A stretch of 64,000 nucleotides of DNA, taken from contig NZ_QICL01000021.1 of assembly GCF_003201355.1 (NCBI RefSeq), positions 17,479-81,478 on the forward strand. The letters run 5' to 3'. Positions 1 to 9,405 of this stretch are shown here, piece after piece; the first letter of the stretch is position 1, and each line of letters starts with the position of its first letter. This DNA is from Indolivaga alginatilytica. GTDB taxonomy: Bacteria > Bacteroidota > Bacteroidia > Bacteroidales > Dysgonomonadaceae. The notes beneath the pieces were generated by a model. The model had not been told where the DNA came from. It ran no database searches and saw only the letters and a program-made list of their open reading frames with translations. The translations under genes and the position numbers were made by a program.

Positions 1-1709
1 TCATAAGGTTTTAAAACAAATCCAGGATCTCCATTTACGATATATCCGTCTTTTAAGCTAAATGTATAGTTTTCAGCTAATGTCCTATTTACTGTTTGGC
101 TATGAGGATTAATAACTCTTCGGGCAATATCAACACGAACAACAGATGCTGACTCAAGTAGACCACCGGCCTCTATTATTAAATCTTCCAGTGTTTTATT
201 ATCTGAATATTTATAACGACCCGGGCGGGCGACTTCACCATGCACTGTGAAATCTCCAAATTCTTGCAGATCATTAATAGATGGTATATAAAGAATATCA
301 TTTTTCCGTAATACAATATCGTTGCCGTTGCTATATAATAACTCACGAATATCAATAGGCAATGTTTCTAACGTATAATCATCCTTTTCTCGAGTCAAAA
401 TAGCTCTATTGAGAAAAGCATCACCACGAAGCCCGTCAGCAGCAGCTATCAACTGCTTCACTGTTGTTATATTTTTACCTATTTCATAATAACCTGTTCG
501 ATAGATTGCTCCTTTTATTTCAACTCTGTTTTCATAGAGATCGAGTCCTGAACCAATGCTAACAACATCTTTATCTCCAAGAGTAAAATCTGAGTATTCA
601 TTCTCTCCTAATGTAAATATTTTATTTTCTCCTCCTGATTCACGAACAACTCTAACACTCTTAGTATAAGCATCACCGGTAAAACCTCCGGCATAAGATA
701 TCAAATCTTCCAATGTTTCTTTTGAAGTCATTTCATATAACATTGGTCGCTTAACCTTTCCAGACATATTTACAAGAGATATATAAGGAGGAACAATAAT
801 AACATCTCCATCAGTCATTCGGATATCGTCATTCATCTTTCCTTCTAATATATATTTATAGATATCTAATACTCTAAGCAGCTTTCCGTTTCTATAAAGT
901 TTAATTGAACGCAATGATCCAATATTATTTACACCTCCTGCTCTATATAAAGCGTGAAAAACAGATGATAAAGAAGATAGTGAATAAGTTCCTGGAGTAA
1001 CCACCTCTCCCATTACATTAATCTGTATGGTTCTTATTTGACCTAGGGTCAACTTTATTTGTGTCGATCCTCCGCTATCTAAGCCTGAGTAAATATCTCC
1101 AAATTTTCTTTGTACATAATCATTAGCCTCTTTAACACTCATTCCATTAAGAAAAAGAGGACCTAAACGATCAACAGTTATACTTCCTTCAGCAGATATT
1201 ACTTGTCTTACTGAAGTTTGAGAAGCTCCCCAAATATCTATAACAACCTCATCACCGGGACCTAATCGATAGTCAATCGGAGTCGGAATATTGATATTCG
1301 GGCTGAATGTTAAATTTTTAGCATTAAAAATATTTTTTCCGAAAACTTCAATAACATTCTCATCATTTAAGGCATCAGGAGTAACATTGCTATTCACCTG
1401 ATCCAAATCACCTGCAATCAAATCGTCCTCTACACTTTCTTTTCTATCTCTTCTTAATTCGCTACTGCTTTTAGTACTAGTAGTTCCTGAGGTTTGTTTC
1501 TGTTCTTGTTGTTCTTTTATTCTCTCTAGTTGTCCTTTTGTAACGCCTTGTTTCATCAAGTTTGTTGCAATAATTTGTTGAGAGGTTCCTTTATCAACTT
1601 CTTGCTTTACATAATTGATAATTTGCTCATCTGACATTTGAGCAAACATCATGTTGCTAGAAAGTAAAAAAAGAAACAAACAAAAAATAATCTTCTTTAT
1701 GTGGTTCAT
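1..1709 (-). CDS. Polysaccharide export protein with SLBB repeats (3' end outside window)
   Basis: About 569 codons are visible, reading leftward out of the window, so the C-terminus is missing. An N-terminal signal peptide (about residues 1-24, ending near MMFAQ) is followed by a charged Gln/Lys/Ser-rich linker, then a polysaccharide export domain beginning around residue 147 (YRLGPGDEVVIDIWG), then a series of SLBB-type beta-grasp repeats, each with a V-x-G-x-V-x-x-P-G-x-Y pattern. This is the layout of Wza-like outer-membrane exporters of capsule or exopolysaccharide; Bacteroidota versions are usually near 800 residues, so roughly a quarter to a third is probably missing. The ATG at 1709 lies 36 bp downstream of the UDP-glucose dehydrogenase stop on the same strand, which suggests one transcript and a role in exporting a glucuronate-containing polymer. 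Family call firm; substrate unknown. Confidence 0.9.
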   Translation of the reverse strand, partial: MNHIKKIIFCLFLFLLSSNMMFAQMSDEQIINYVKQEVDKGTSQQIIATNLMKQGVTKGQLERIKEQQEQKQTSGTTSTKSSSELRRDRKESVEDDLIAGDLDQVNSNVTPDALNDENVIEVFGKNIFNAKNLTFSPNINIPTPIDYRLGPGDEVVIDIWGASQTSVRQVISAEGSITVDRLGPLFLNGMSVKEANDYVQRKFGDIYSGLDSGGSTQIKLTLGQIRTIQINVMGEVVTPGTYSLSSLSSVFHALYRAGGVNNIGSLRSIKLYRNGKLLRVLDIYKYILEGKMNDDIRMTDGDVIIVPPYISLVNMSGKVKRPMLYEMTSKETLEDLISYAGGFTGDAYTKSVRVVRESGGENKIFTLGENEYSDFTLGDKDVVSIGSGLDLYENRVEIKGAIYRTGYYEIGKNITTVKQLIAAADGLRGDAFLNRAILTREKDDYTLETLPIDIRELLYSNGNDIVLRKNDILYIPSINDLQEFGDFTVHGEVARPGRYKYSDNKTLEDLIIEAGGLLESASVVRVDIARRVINPHSQTVNRTLAENYTFSLKDGYIVNGDPGFVLKPY

Positions 1710-1745
1710 GTACACTTTTAATAACTTATATAATTGTAACTAATT

Positions 1746-3065
1746 TCATTTTGAGCCAATACAATAATATTCGAATCCGATCATGCGAAGATCATTTCCA
1801 TTATAAATATTTCTCCCATCTATCACTAACGGAGTCTTCACAAGTTTCTTTATTACAGACCAAGATGGTAAACGAAACTCATTCCACTCTGTAACTAAAA
1901 GAATAGCATCGCACTCTAAAGTAGCATCGTATAAATCTTTTGCGTATTCAACTTTATCGCCAATACGTTTTTTTGTTTCCTCCATAGCTATAGGATCATA
2001 AACCTTCACTTTTACTCCAGCTTCTAACAATTTTTCAATTAACACTAGGGAAGGAGCTTCTCTCATGTCATCCGTTTTTGGTTTAAAAGACAATCCCCAA
2101 AGAGCAACCTTTTTACCTTTCAAGTCTCCATTATAGTATTCTGACAATTTCTCAAATAAAATTCCTTTTTGATATTCATTTACCGCCTCTACAGCTTTTA
2201 ATACCTGCATCTCATACCCCTTATCCTTCGCAGTCTGAATCAAAGCCTTTACATCTTTAGGAAAACAACTTCCTCCATAACCACACCCAGGATACAAGAA
2301 TTTTTTACCGATTCGATTATCAGAACCGATACCAGCTCTAACCATATTCACATCAGCACCTACAATTTCACACAGATTAGCAATATCATTCATAAAACTG
2401 ATGCGAGTCGCTAACATTGCATTAGCAGCATATTTTATCATTTCAGCCGAAGGAATGTCGGTATAAATCATTCGATAATTATTCATTGTGAAAGGTTTGT
2501 ATAAACGATCCATCACATTTTTTGCTCTATCAGATTCAACTCCCACAACAACTCTGTCTGGATGCATAAAATCAACTATAGCAGTTCCTTCTTTTAAAAA
2601 TTCAGGATTAGAAGCTACATCAAAAACTAAATCAGAAAGTCCCCTCTTGTCCAATTCTTCTTGAATCACTTGTTTTACTAATTGGGCTGTACCAACAGGA
2701 ACCGTGCTTTTAGTAACTACAAGTATATATTTTGTCAAAGATTTCCCTATAGTTCGGGCAACTTCCAATACATATTTTAAATCAGCACTACCATCTTCAT
2801 CTGGCGGAGTACCAACAGCACTAAAAACAACATCAACATCATTTAATACCGCACTTAAATCAGTGGAAAATTGCAAACGTGCTGCTTTATAATTCCGGAT
2901 AACCATTTCATCTAAACCTGGTTCATAAATAGGTATAATCCCATTTTTCAGATCTTCGATTTTTTGGGAATCAACATCAATACAATGAACATCTATTCCC
3001 ATTTCAGAGAAACAAGTACCCGTCACCAAACCAACATATCCGGTACCTACGATTGCAATTTTCAT
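1746..3065 (-). CDS. ugd: UDP-glucose 6-dehydrogenase
   Basis: A 439-residue protein that oxidises UDP-glucose to UDP-glucuronate with two NAD+, a cytoplasmic step that feeds capsule and exopolysaccharide synthesis. Visible features: the N-terminal Rossmann motif GTGYVGLVTGTCFSEMG (residues 7-23), the central dimerisation helix region with YAANAMLATRISF, the catalytic-cysteine motif GYGGSCFPKD near residue 262, and a C-terminal UDP-binding domain with LWGLSFKPKTDDMREAPS. The length is normal for the family. It is the upstream gene of a probable operon with the polysaccharide export protein. A TACTTTTG -7 box lies at 3102-3109 on the minus strand. The related UDP-N-acetylmannosamine dehydrogenases are an alternative, but the overall motif set fits Ugd. 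Confidence 0.95.
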   Translation of the reverse strand: MKIAIVGTGYVGLVTGTCFSEMGIDVHCIDVDSQKIEDLKNGIIPIYEPGLDEMVIRNYKAARLQFSTDLSAVLNDVDVVFSAVGTPPDEDGSADLKYVLEVARTIGKSLTKYILVVTKSTVPVGTAQLVKQVIQEELDKRGLSDLVFDVASNPEFLKEGTAIVDFMHPDRVVVGVESDRAKNVMDRLYKPFTMNNYRMIYTDIPSAEMIKYAANAMLATRISFMNDIANLCEIVGADVNMVRAGIGSDNRIGKKFLYPGCGYGGSCFPKDVKALIQTAKDKGYEMQVLKAVEAVNEYQKGILFEKLSEYYNGDLKGKKVALWGLSFKPKTDDMREAPSLVLIEKLLEAGVKVKVYDPIAMEETKKRIGDKVEYAKDLYDATLECDAILLVTEWNEFRLPSWSVIKKLVKTPLVIDGRNIYNGNDLRMIGFEYYCIGSK

Positions 3066-3101
3066 ATAAATTTAACTTTTTTGAAATACTAAAATCAAAA
3101 A

Positions 3102-3109
3102 CAAAAGTA
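3102..3109 (-). promoter_or_regulatory. Bacteroidota -7 promoter box ahead of ugd
   Basis: TACTTTTG on the minus strand matches the TAnnTTTG consensus of Bacteroidota primary-sigma promoters. A TTTG sequence 16 bp further upstream (complement of 3126-3129) could serve as the -33 element. It lies 37 bp upstream of the ugd start codon. Confidence 0.55.
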
Positions 3110-3212
3110 TAACAATAATACTTAACAAAGAAAACAAATTTTAATAAACCATATCAAAAGTGATATTTAACAGAATATATAAACTCTGACTTCTGGTAAT
3201 AAACTATTATTT

Positions 3213-3220
3213 TATCTTTG
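3213..3220 (+). promoter_or_regulatory. -7 promoter box ahead of porZ
   Basis: TATCTTTG matches TAnnTTTG and lies 48 bp upstream of the porZ ATG. No clear -33 TTTG is seen at the ideal distance. Confidence 0.5.
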
Positions 3221-3268
3221 TCAAAGATTCATATTTTAGATCAATAACCTTCAATAATATACAAGGTC

Positions 3269-5641
3269 ATGGTTAATAAACGGAGTTACTCCTTTTTTAT
3301 TATTTTATGTTTGGTTTTTATTCCTGTGATAGCACAAGATGCAAGCCAATGGACTTCTCATATATCCTATGCGGCTGATATAGAAAATCTCGAAAAAAAT
3401 GAAAATACGGTCTATGCTGTAACCGACGGAAAGCTTTTCATCTACAATAATTCGGATGAGAATATAGAAACATTTATCAAACAGGAGGGAGGTAATACAG
3501 ATATTAAACATATAATTTACAGCCCCAAACATAAATGCCTGCTTATTACACGAGCCGATGCTAATATAGAGTTGTTATTTGAAGATAAATCTTACGTAAA
3601 TATCAGTGATTTGAAAAATTCGACTCAAAATATCGACAAAACAATCAATAAGATATTTATTTATGAGGATCTTGCATACATAGCAACTAATTTTGGTTTT
3701 CTGATAATCAATCTTTTGGAGAAAAACGTGAAAGATTTCGGAATATTTAATGTCCCCTTTTATTCTATACTTGTTGATAATAATAAGCTATATGCGGCCA
3801 CACAAAAGGGAATTTTATATATAGACATAAACGACAACGTTAAGGATCTTGCTCTTTGGAAAAATATGGAAGTAAGCACCCACTATACTAATTCGGAAAA
3901 TAAATTTACAGATGATGAAATTCGGGATATTCTCGTTTTCAAAAACCAATTTCACTTTCGGGTTCCTCAAAAAGCAATTTATAGAATGGATAGCCCGACA
4001 TCCGTGAAAATGGTATTAGCCGGAGAAGATTTAAACTCCATGAGACATTTACAAAACAATCATATAATTGTGTCGGCTGATAATGCATTTTGGGATTATG
4101 AAGATTTAGATAAAAATGTGAAAATAAATATCAATTTACTAACCAGTGTTATTCCAAATGGAAATAGATCGGGCGAATATTGGGTAGGCTCATCCGGCAA
4201 TAATCTATCACTGATTAAGGCTAATGGAAACAGTTATGAATATATAAAAAGATGGAAATCTCCACAAGGTCCGGCATCCAACTATCCATTCTCACTAACC
4301 TTACAAAACAAGCAGCTATTTGTTACAGGCGGAGGATTTTATTTAAGCGGTGCAAATAAATCGGAAAGAATGGATAAAGCGGCAAGTATATCAATATATA
4401 AAGACTCCAGATGGACAAACATTTACTCCAGTGATATAAGTAGTGCCAGTGGTGTTAATGCCCGAGATCTCGTATATTCTGTCAGCGATCCTACCAATCC
4501 AAAGCATATATTTGCCAGTAGCTGGGGTGAAGGCCTATACGAATTTGAAGGAGCAAAATACCTAAACAGATACGACAACACCAACAGTACCATAGAAGCC
4601 ATTGTTTCAGGAGACTATTCGACAACACGTGTTGGTGGAATGGTTTTCGACAAGAACAGTAATTTATGGATGCTCAATCCCGGAGTCAAAAATATAATAA
4701 CAGTACGTTTGAAGAGTGGGGAATGGAAACAAATTTATTATACGGATATCGCAAATGCATACACCAATCCGAAAGATATTATAATAGATAAATATTCCAA
4801 TAAATGGGTTACTTCTTTTGGAGGAGATAACTATCTCTTTATTTTTAATGATAATGGAACTATAAATGACAACTCGGATGATAAATATATATACTTAAGT
4901 GGAGAAGGTGATAGAAACTATTTCATGGATCAAGATAAAAAAAGGCTCAATATATCCGACATAAATACAATAGCCGAAGATGTTAATGGTCATTTCTGGT
5001 TGGGAACAGACATCGGCCCGTTTCAGGTATATAGCTCAAGTAATATATTTACTGAAGAAATTATCTTTAGAAGGATAAAAGTAGAAAGCGGAAGCGGATC
5101 GAATTCGGTAACCGGATTACTTGAAAATGTAGCTATAAATGCAATTGCCATAGATGGAGCTAACCGTAAATGGATTGCAACGCAAACATCGGGTGTTTAT
5201 CTTATAAGTTCCGATAATCAGGAAACTCTTGCACATTTTACGTTAGATGATAGCCCATTACCCTCCAATAATGTAATGTCTCTGGCTATCGATCCGAATA
5301 ATGGGAGTGTATATTTCGGGACGGAAAGAGGCATGATGTCATACAGAGGCTCAGCCACAGAGGGAGCTGACGATTTTTCAAATGTATATTCGTATCCCAA
5401 TCCTATACGCCCGGGTTATGAAGGGTCAGTAAGCATAACCGGTCTACAATCTAATTCGAGAGTAAAAATTACCGATTTGAAGGGTAATCTAATAAATGAA
5501 GGCAGGTCTCTGGGAGGACAATATTCATGGAACTTACAAAATGCAAGAGGAAGGCGTGTGGATAGCGGTGTATATTTAGTATTCGGCTCTTCGGAAAACG
5601 GATCGGAAGGAGTTGTAACTAAAATAATGGTCGTTAATTAA
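3269..5641 (+). CDS. porZ: PorZ-like type IX secretion system beta-propeller protein
   Basis: A 790-residue exported protein with a signal peptide (residues 1-22, ending VIAQ). The N-terminus DASQWTSHISYAADIENLEK, with repeated short VYAVTDGKLFIYNN-like blades, matches the PorZ N-terminal beta-propeller. The middle contains two-component-regulator-type propeller blades (NLWMLNPG, HFWLGTD, KWIATQTSGVYLI). The last ~85 residues (YSYPNPIRPGYEG onward, ending GVYLVFGSSENGSEG and TKIMVVN) form a type IX C-terminal-domain-like module. In Porphyromonas gingivalis PorZ belongs to the cell-surface attachment complex with PorU and PorV and helps to process type IX cargo. No other type IX genes lie next to it. 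It is followed by a strong terminator at 5713-5754. The length agrees with known PorZ (about 780). Confidence 0.88.
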   Translation: MVNKRSYSFFIILCLVFIPVIAQDASQWTSHISYAADIENLEKNENTVYAVTDGKLFIYNNSDENIETFIKQEGGNTDIKHIIYSPKHKCLLITRADANIELLFEDKSYVNISDLKNSTQNIDKTINKIFIYEDLAYIATNFGFLIINLLEKNVKDFGIFNVPFYSILVDNNKLYAATQKGILYIDINDNVKDLALWKNMEVSTHYTNSENKFTDDEIRDILVFKNQFHFRVPQKAIYRMDSPTSVKMVLAGEDLNSMRHLQNNHIIVSADNAFWDYEDLDKNVKININLLTSVIPNGNRSGEYWVGSSGNNLSLIKANGNSYEYIKRWKSPQGPASNYPFSLTLQNKQLFVTGGGFYLSGANKSERMDKAASISIYKDSRWTNIYSSDISSASGVNARDLVYSVSDPTNPKHIFASSWGEGLYEFEGAKYLNRYDNTNSTIEAIVSGDYSTTRVGGMVFDKNSNLWMLNPGVKNIITVRLKSGEWKQIYYTDIANAYTNPKDIIIDKYSNKWVTSFGGDNYLFIFNDNGTINDNSDDKYIYLSGEGDRNYFMDQDKKRLNISDINTIAEDVNGHFWLGTDIGPFQVYSSSNIFTEEIIFRRIKVESGSGSNSVTGLLENVAINAIAIDGANRKWIATQTSGVYLISSDNQETLAHFTLDDSPLPSNNVMSLAIDPNNGSVYFGTERGMMSYRGSATEGADDFSNVYSYPNPIRPGYEGSVSITGLQSNSRVKITDLKGNLINEGRSLGGQYSWNLQNARGRRVDSGVYLVFGSSENGSEGVVTKIMVVN

Positions 5642-5712
5642 TTCATTTAGTCTATTTTACTGCAATACAATTAGAATTTAAATCAAATTAATACGAATAC
5701 TCGAAAACATAG

Positions 5713-5754
5713 AGATTCTTTTATCCGTTATAGTGAGATAAAAGAATCTTTTTT
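5713..5754 (+). terminator. Rho-independent terminator after porZ
   Basis: Perfect 13-bp stem (AGATTCTTTTATC at 5713-5725 with its complement at 5737-5749), 11-nt loop, and six T residues overlapping the end of the stem. Confidence 0.85.
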
Positions 5755-5775
5755 AGATTAAATAGTTCAATTTGT

Positions 5776-5783
5776 TACTTTTG
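5776..5783 (+). promoter_or_regulatory. -7 promoter box ahead of tamL
   Basis: TACTTTTG matches TAnnTTTG. It is 136 bp upstream of the tamL ATG, which leaves a long leader with no obvious structure. Confidence 0.45.
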
Positions 5784-5919
5784 TAAATAGTAACAGAGAA
5801 TAACACATATTTTCATTTAAATTTTCTAAAATATTCTCCAAATATAGAACTCTGGCAAATTTTATATAAGATGTGCTTATAAAATAAAAAACTGGTGTGG
5901 AACCGCAATTTGAGTACGA

Positions 5920-8199
5920 ATGAAAAAAACAATATATTGTCTACTGATCCTCTTTTCTATATGGTCATGTAATTCTACAAAACATGTTCCCGATGGGAGC
6001 TACCTGTTAAATGGATATAATATAGATGCAGATTCAAAAGATATCGATGGTTCTTATTTTGAAAGCTTCATTCGTCAGCAGCCCAACAATAAAATAAGGC
6101 TGGCAATTTACAATGTAGCAGGTCAGGATACCAGTAAATGGCTTAATCGTGCCATTCAGAAACTGGGACAAGCCCCTATCCTATATAATCCGCAACAGAC
6201 CAGGACATCGGCAAATCAAGTAGCCAGAGAATTGAGCAATATGGGATACCTGAGGGCAGAGGTAGACACTCTTCTCAAAATAAGAAAGAAAAAGGTTACG
6301 GTTACTTACGATATACATAACAACGGAGTATATAAAATACGTAGCTACGATTACACCCTTGCCAATCCTACTATTGCTAAAAGTCTTGCTCCAGCAAAAA
6401 AATACACTAGCATACAACCCGGTGTAACGTTTAACCAGATTGACTTGGAAGATTCCAGAGTCAACCTTACTACTTATTTAAGAAATATAGGATATTATAA
6501 ATTCTCAAAGGAATTGCTTTATTATAAAGCCGATACTACCTTAAACTCGCATCAAGTAGACCTTTTCCTATCGCTTTATCCACCTAGAGACAGCACTTCA
6601 TTTAAAAAGTTTAAAATACGGAATGTTAGTATATTAAGCGGATTTGACCCTATGGCAAAAGGAAACGACAAGTTATTCTCGGAGGTTGACACTGTCAATT
6701 ATAAAGGAATAAACATAATCTACGGTAAAAATAGATTCTTAAGAAAATCGGCCTTATATCGGAATAACTCCATACGTCCCGGAAAGTACTATTCAGATAT
6801 GGCATTTACGCGTACTACGGGGGCATTTAATGGTATTGGTGTTGTCAAACAAACAAACATTCAGTTTACCGAAGTAAGCCACCCAAATGACAGCGTACAA
6901 TATATAGACGCACTTATTACGATTGCTCCCGGAAATACACACTTCTTTCAAACGGAACTACAAGGAACGAACTCAGCAGGGGACTTGGGTATTGCTCCGA
7001 GTATCACTTACCAACATCAAAATCTATTTAATGGAGCGGAGATTTTAAGGTTGAAGCTAAGAGGTGCTTATGAATTTATTTCGAATTCGAGCAATCCCGA
7101 AATGGCAAACCAAAACTTCTTTGAGATCGGAGCCGATGCTTCTCTTGCTTTTCCCCAATTCTTATTTCCTTGGCTAAAACCAAGATGGAGAGAGCAACCT
7201 TCTGCCAGTACACAGGTAGCCCTGGGTATTAATAATCAACATCGTCAGGAATATACCCGACAGTTTTTTAATGCAACCCTTACTTATCGATGGACATCAC
7301 ATCAAAATAAATTTGCCCATAGCCTCAATCTTTGGGACATAAATTATATCCGCATGCCTTGGATATCTGACGGCTTTAAAGATCGGTTAGCGACGAGTAA
7401 TCCTATTTTAAAAGAAAGTTACAAGGATCAATTGATTTCGCGTACAACTTACAATATTACATATACTAATGCCAACAGCAGAACAGGTAGAAGAATGCCT
7501 AGAAATATATTCAGCATAAGAGCAGGGATAGATATCGCCGGTCTTTTGCCTCGCTTAGTGACAGCATTCTATGATGCACCAAGAGATAGCCTGGGAGCCA
7601 AACAAATATTAGGTATCCGTTTTGCCGAATATATAAAAGGAGATTTGAGTTTTGCTCAAACACATACATTAAACACCAAAAATAAGATCGCATATCATAT
7701 AGGAATTGGCGTTGCCAATCCCTTCGGGAATTCAGTCGTATTACCTTTCGAGACAAGGTATTTTGCAGGGGGAGCCAATAGTGTCAGAGGATGGGCTACC
7801 CGTGATCTTGGTCCGGGTTCTTATGTTGCAGACAGTTCCGGAGTAAACGATTTCGTAAATCAAGTTGGTGATATCAAACTCGATATGAATATTGAGTACC
7901 GAAGCAAAGTCTCCGAATATATTGAACTTGCAGGATTTATTGATGCAGGTAATATCTGGACAATAAAAAATTATAAAGAATCTCAACCTAACGGGCAATT
8001 CAGATTCAATAAATTCTATCAAGAGATAGCCTTATCTTATGGTGGAGGTATTCGTTTCGATTTAGGATTCTTACTTCTCCGCTTCGACTACGGTATCAGA
8101 GCCTACGACCCCGGACGACCGCTAAATAATCGTTGGGTTATTTTCAAACCGGCTCTCAACAGAACGGCATGGCACTTTGCAATTGGATATCCGTTCTAA
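5920..8199 (+). CDS. tamL: TamA-like Omp85 outer-membrane assembly lipoprotein
   Basis: A 759-residue outer-membrane protein. The N-terminus has a lipoprotein signal (LILFSIWSC, Cys at about 17) followed by STKHVPDGSYLLNGY, a start typical of the lipidated TamA homologue of Bacteroidota (TamL). Residues ~25-330 hold POTRA-type repeats. The C-terminal half is an Omp85 beta-barrel with the conserved FAGGANSVRGWATRDLGPG segment (VRGW/RGY motif) near residue 620 and a final strand ending HFAIGYPF with an aromatic last residue. Omp85 proteins insert barrel proteins into the outer membrane; the TAM complex pairs with the inner-membrane-anchored TamB. No tamB-like gene follows here, unlike the usual arrangement. 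Family call strong; the TamL subclass rests on the lipobox. Confidence 0.88.
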   Translation: MKKTIYCLLILFSIWSCNSTKHVPDGSYLLNGYNIDADSKDIDGSYFESFIRQQPNNKIRLAIYNVAGQDTSKWLNRAIQKLGQAPILYNPQQTRTSANQVARELSNMGYLRAEVDTLLKIRKKKVTVTYDIHNNGVYKIRSYDYTLANPTIAKSLAPAKKYTSIQPGVTFNQIDLEDSRVNLTTYLRNIGYYKFSKELLYYKADTTLNSHQVDLFLSLYPPRDSTSFKKFKIRNVSILSGFDPMAKGNDKLFSEVDTVNYKGINIIYGKNRFLRKSALYRNNSIRPGKYYSDMAFTRTTGAFNGIGVVKQTNIQFTEVSHPNDSVQYIDALITIAPGNTHFFQTELQGTNSAGDLGIAPSITYQHQNLFNGAEILRLKLRGAYEFISNSSNPEMANQNFFEIGADASLAFPQFLFPWLKPRWREQPSASTQVALGINNQHRQEYTRQFFNATLTYRWTSHQNKFAHSLNLWDINYIRMPWISDGFKDRLATSNPILKESYKDQLISRTTYNITYTNANSRTGRRMPRNIFSIRAGIDIAGLLPRLVTAFYDAPRDSLGAKQILGIRFAEYIKGDLSFAQTHTLNTKNKIAYHIGIGVANPFGNSVVLPFETRYFAGGANSVRGWATRDLGPGSYVADSSGVNDFVNQVGDIKLDMNIEYRSKVSEYIELAGFIDAGNIWTIKNYKESQPNGQFRFNKFYQEIALSYGGGIRFDLGFLLLRFDYGIRAYDPGRPLNNRWVIFKPALNRTAWHFAIGYPF

Positions 8200-8235
8200 T
8201 GAAATTATTCCATTCAGGCAGTAATCTCATTCTTT

Positions 8236-8274
8236 CATGTTTTAAAACATGCTGGTCGTTTTGTATAAAAACGA
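8236..8274. promoter_or_regulatory. Adjacent palindromes upstream of the glycosyltransferase/peptide cassette
   Basis: A perfect 16-bp palindrome CATGTTTTAAAACATG (8236-8251) is followed by a second inverted repeat, TCGTTTT at 8256-8262 with AAAACGA at 8268-8274. They lie between the tamL stop and the cassette. They could be an operator or a weak terminator of tamL; no T-run follows the first palindrome. Confidence 0.35.
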
Positions 8275-8421
8275 AATAATATCTAGTTTAGATGTTTATA
8301 ACATCAGACTTACAAAATATACACATCAAATATCTTAAATCAGAGTATAATATCCGATAATAAGTTAGAAACTTTACAAGATAGACCTTAGTTATTTAAT
8401 TGATTTTACCATCAATTGATT

Positions 8422-9372
8422 ATGAAAAAACATCCGGAACTCACTGTTATTATTACCTTTCTGAACGAAGGGTCCGAAGTATATCACACAGTCAAAAATA
8501 TTAGAGAAACTTCAGATATAGAAGTAAATATCATTCTGATTAACGATGCCTCTACCGATGGATACAATTACAAAAGTGTATCCGAAGAATTCGGCACGCA
8601 TTATATATCACATGCAGAGCGAAAAGGTGTGGCTGCCTCCCGCGATGAAGGCATTGAATTATGCTCTACAAAATATTTTTTACTTTTAGATGCTCACATG
8701 CGTTTTTTTCAAAACGACTGGGTGTCAATATTATTGGGTATTCTCGAAAATAATCCGACAACATTGTTTTGTTGCCAAACCGTTAATATGGAAATTGGAG
8801 AAAACGGTGAAGTTATTAGCCTTAAAAACCAAACAAAAACATACGGAGCATATATATATTTTGACGACAATCAGGCTTTAGTTACAAAATGGGATAAAAC
8901 AGATCCTGATCCGAATGAGCCTATCGTAGATATAGCCTGTGTATTGGGAGCATCTTACACAACAAACAAAAAATACTGGCAATATCTAAGAGGTCTGGAA
9001 GGTTTGAGATCATATGGTGCAGACGAAGAGCTTATCAGTCTTAAAGTATGGCTTGAAGGCGGTAAATGTCAGCTTATAAAAAGTATTACGGTAGGACATC
9101 TATATAGGACTGATATGCCCTATGCAACATTAGATACTGACTTTTTATATAACAGACTTTACATTGCCGAACTTTTCCTTTCTAAAGAAGAAAAATATCA
9201 AGTCTTTAAATCTGTTGACAAATTAAATACACAATTTTATAAAGAAGCCGTTAAACTTTTAAGTGAAAACAGGGCTCTACTCAAAGAACAAAAAGAATAC
9301 TACAAGCAGATTTTCAAAAAAGATATAAAAGATGTATTAGCACAAAATAAATTTCTGCAAAACAGGAATTAA
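8422..9372 (+). CDS. Polypeptide GalNAc-transferase-like GT-A glycosyltransferase
   Basis: A 316-residue soluble glycosyltransferase with a GT-A fold. The start is the ATG at 8422; an in-frame TTG six bases upstream is less likely. Motifs: LTVIITFLNEGSE (residues 7-19), LINDAST (39-45), the metal-binding triad D90-A91-H92 in FLLLDAHMRF, and a C-terminal block (about 197-229) with D-E-E-L-I-S-L-K-V-W-L-E-G-G and V-G-H-L-Y-R. The DxH triad, the E-x-x-x-S-x-x-V-W-x-x-G-G block and the VGH-x-[FY]-R ending are the hallmarks of eukaryotic polypeptide GalNAc-transferases and their bacterial GT2/GT27-like relatives. No lectin domain is present. The next gene is a Ser/Thr- and Cys-rich leader peptide, so peptide glycosylation is a reasonable inference. 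The sugar donor is unknown. Confidence 0.8.
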   Translation: MKKHPELTVIITFLNEGSEVYHTVKNIRETSDIEVNIILINDASTDGYNYKSVSEEFGTHYISHAERKGVAASRDEGIELCSTKYFLLLDAHMRFFQNDWVSILLGILENNPTTLFCCQTVNMEIGENGEVISLKNQTKTYGAYIYFDDNQALVTKWDKTDPDPNEPIVDIACVLGASYTTNKKYWQYLRGLEGLRSYGADEELISLKVWLEGGKCQLIKSITVGHLYRTDMPYATLDTDFLYNRLYIAELFLSKEEKYQVFKSVDKLNTQFYKEAVKLLSENRALLKEQKEYYKQIFKKDIKDVLAQNKFLQNRN

Positions 9373-9405
9373 TAAACCCGATGTATTAATAAAAAAGTAT
9401 CAATT

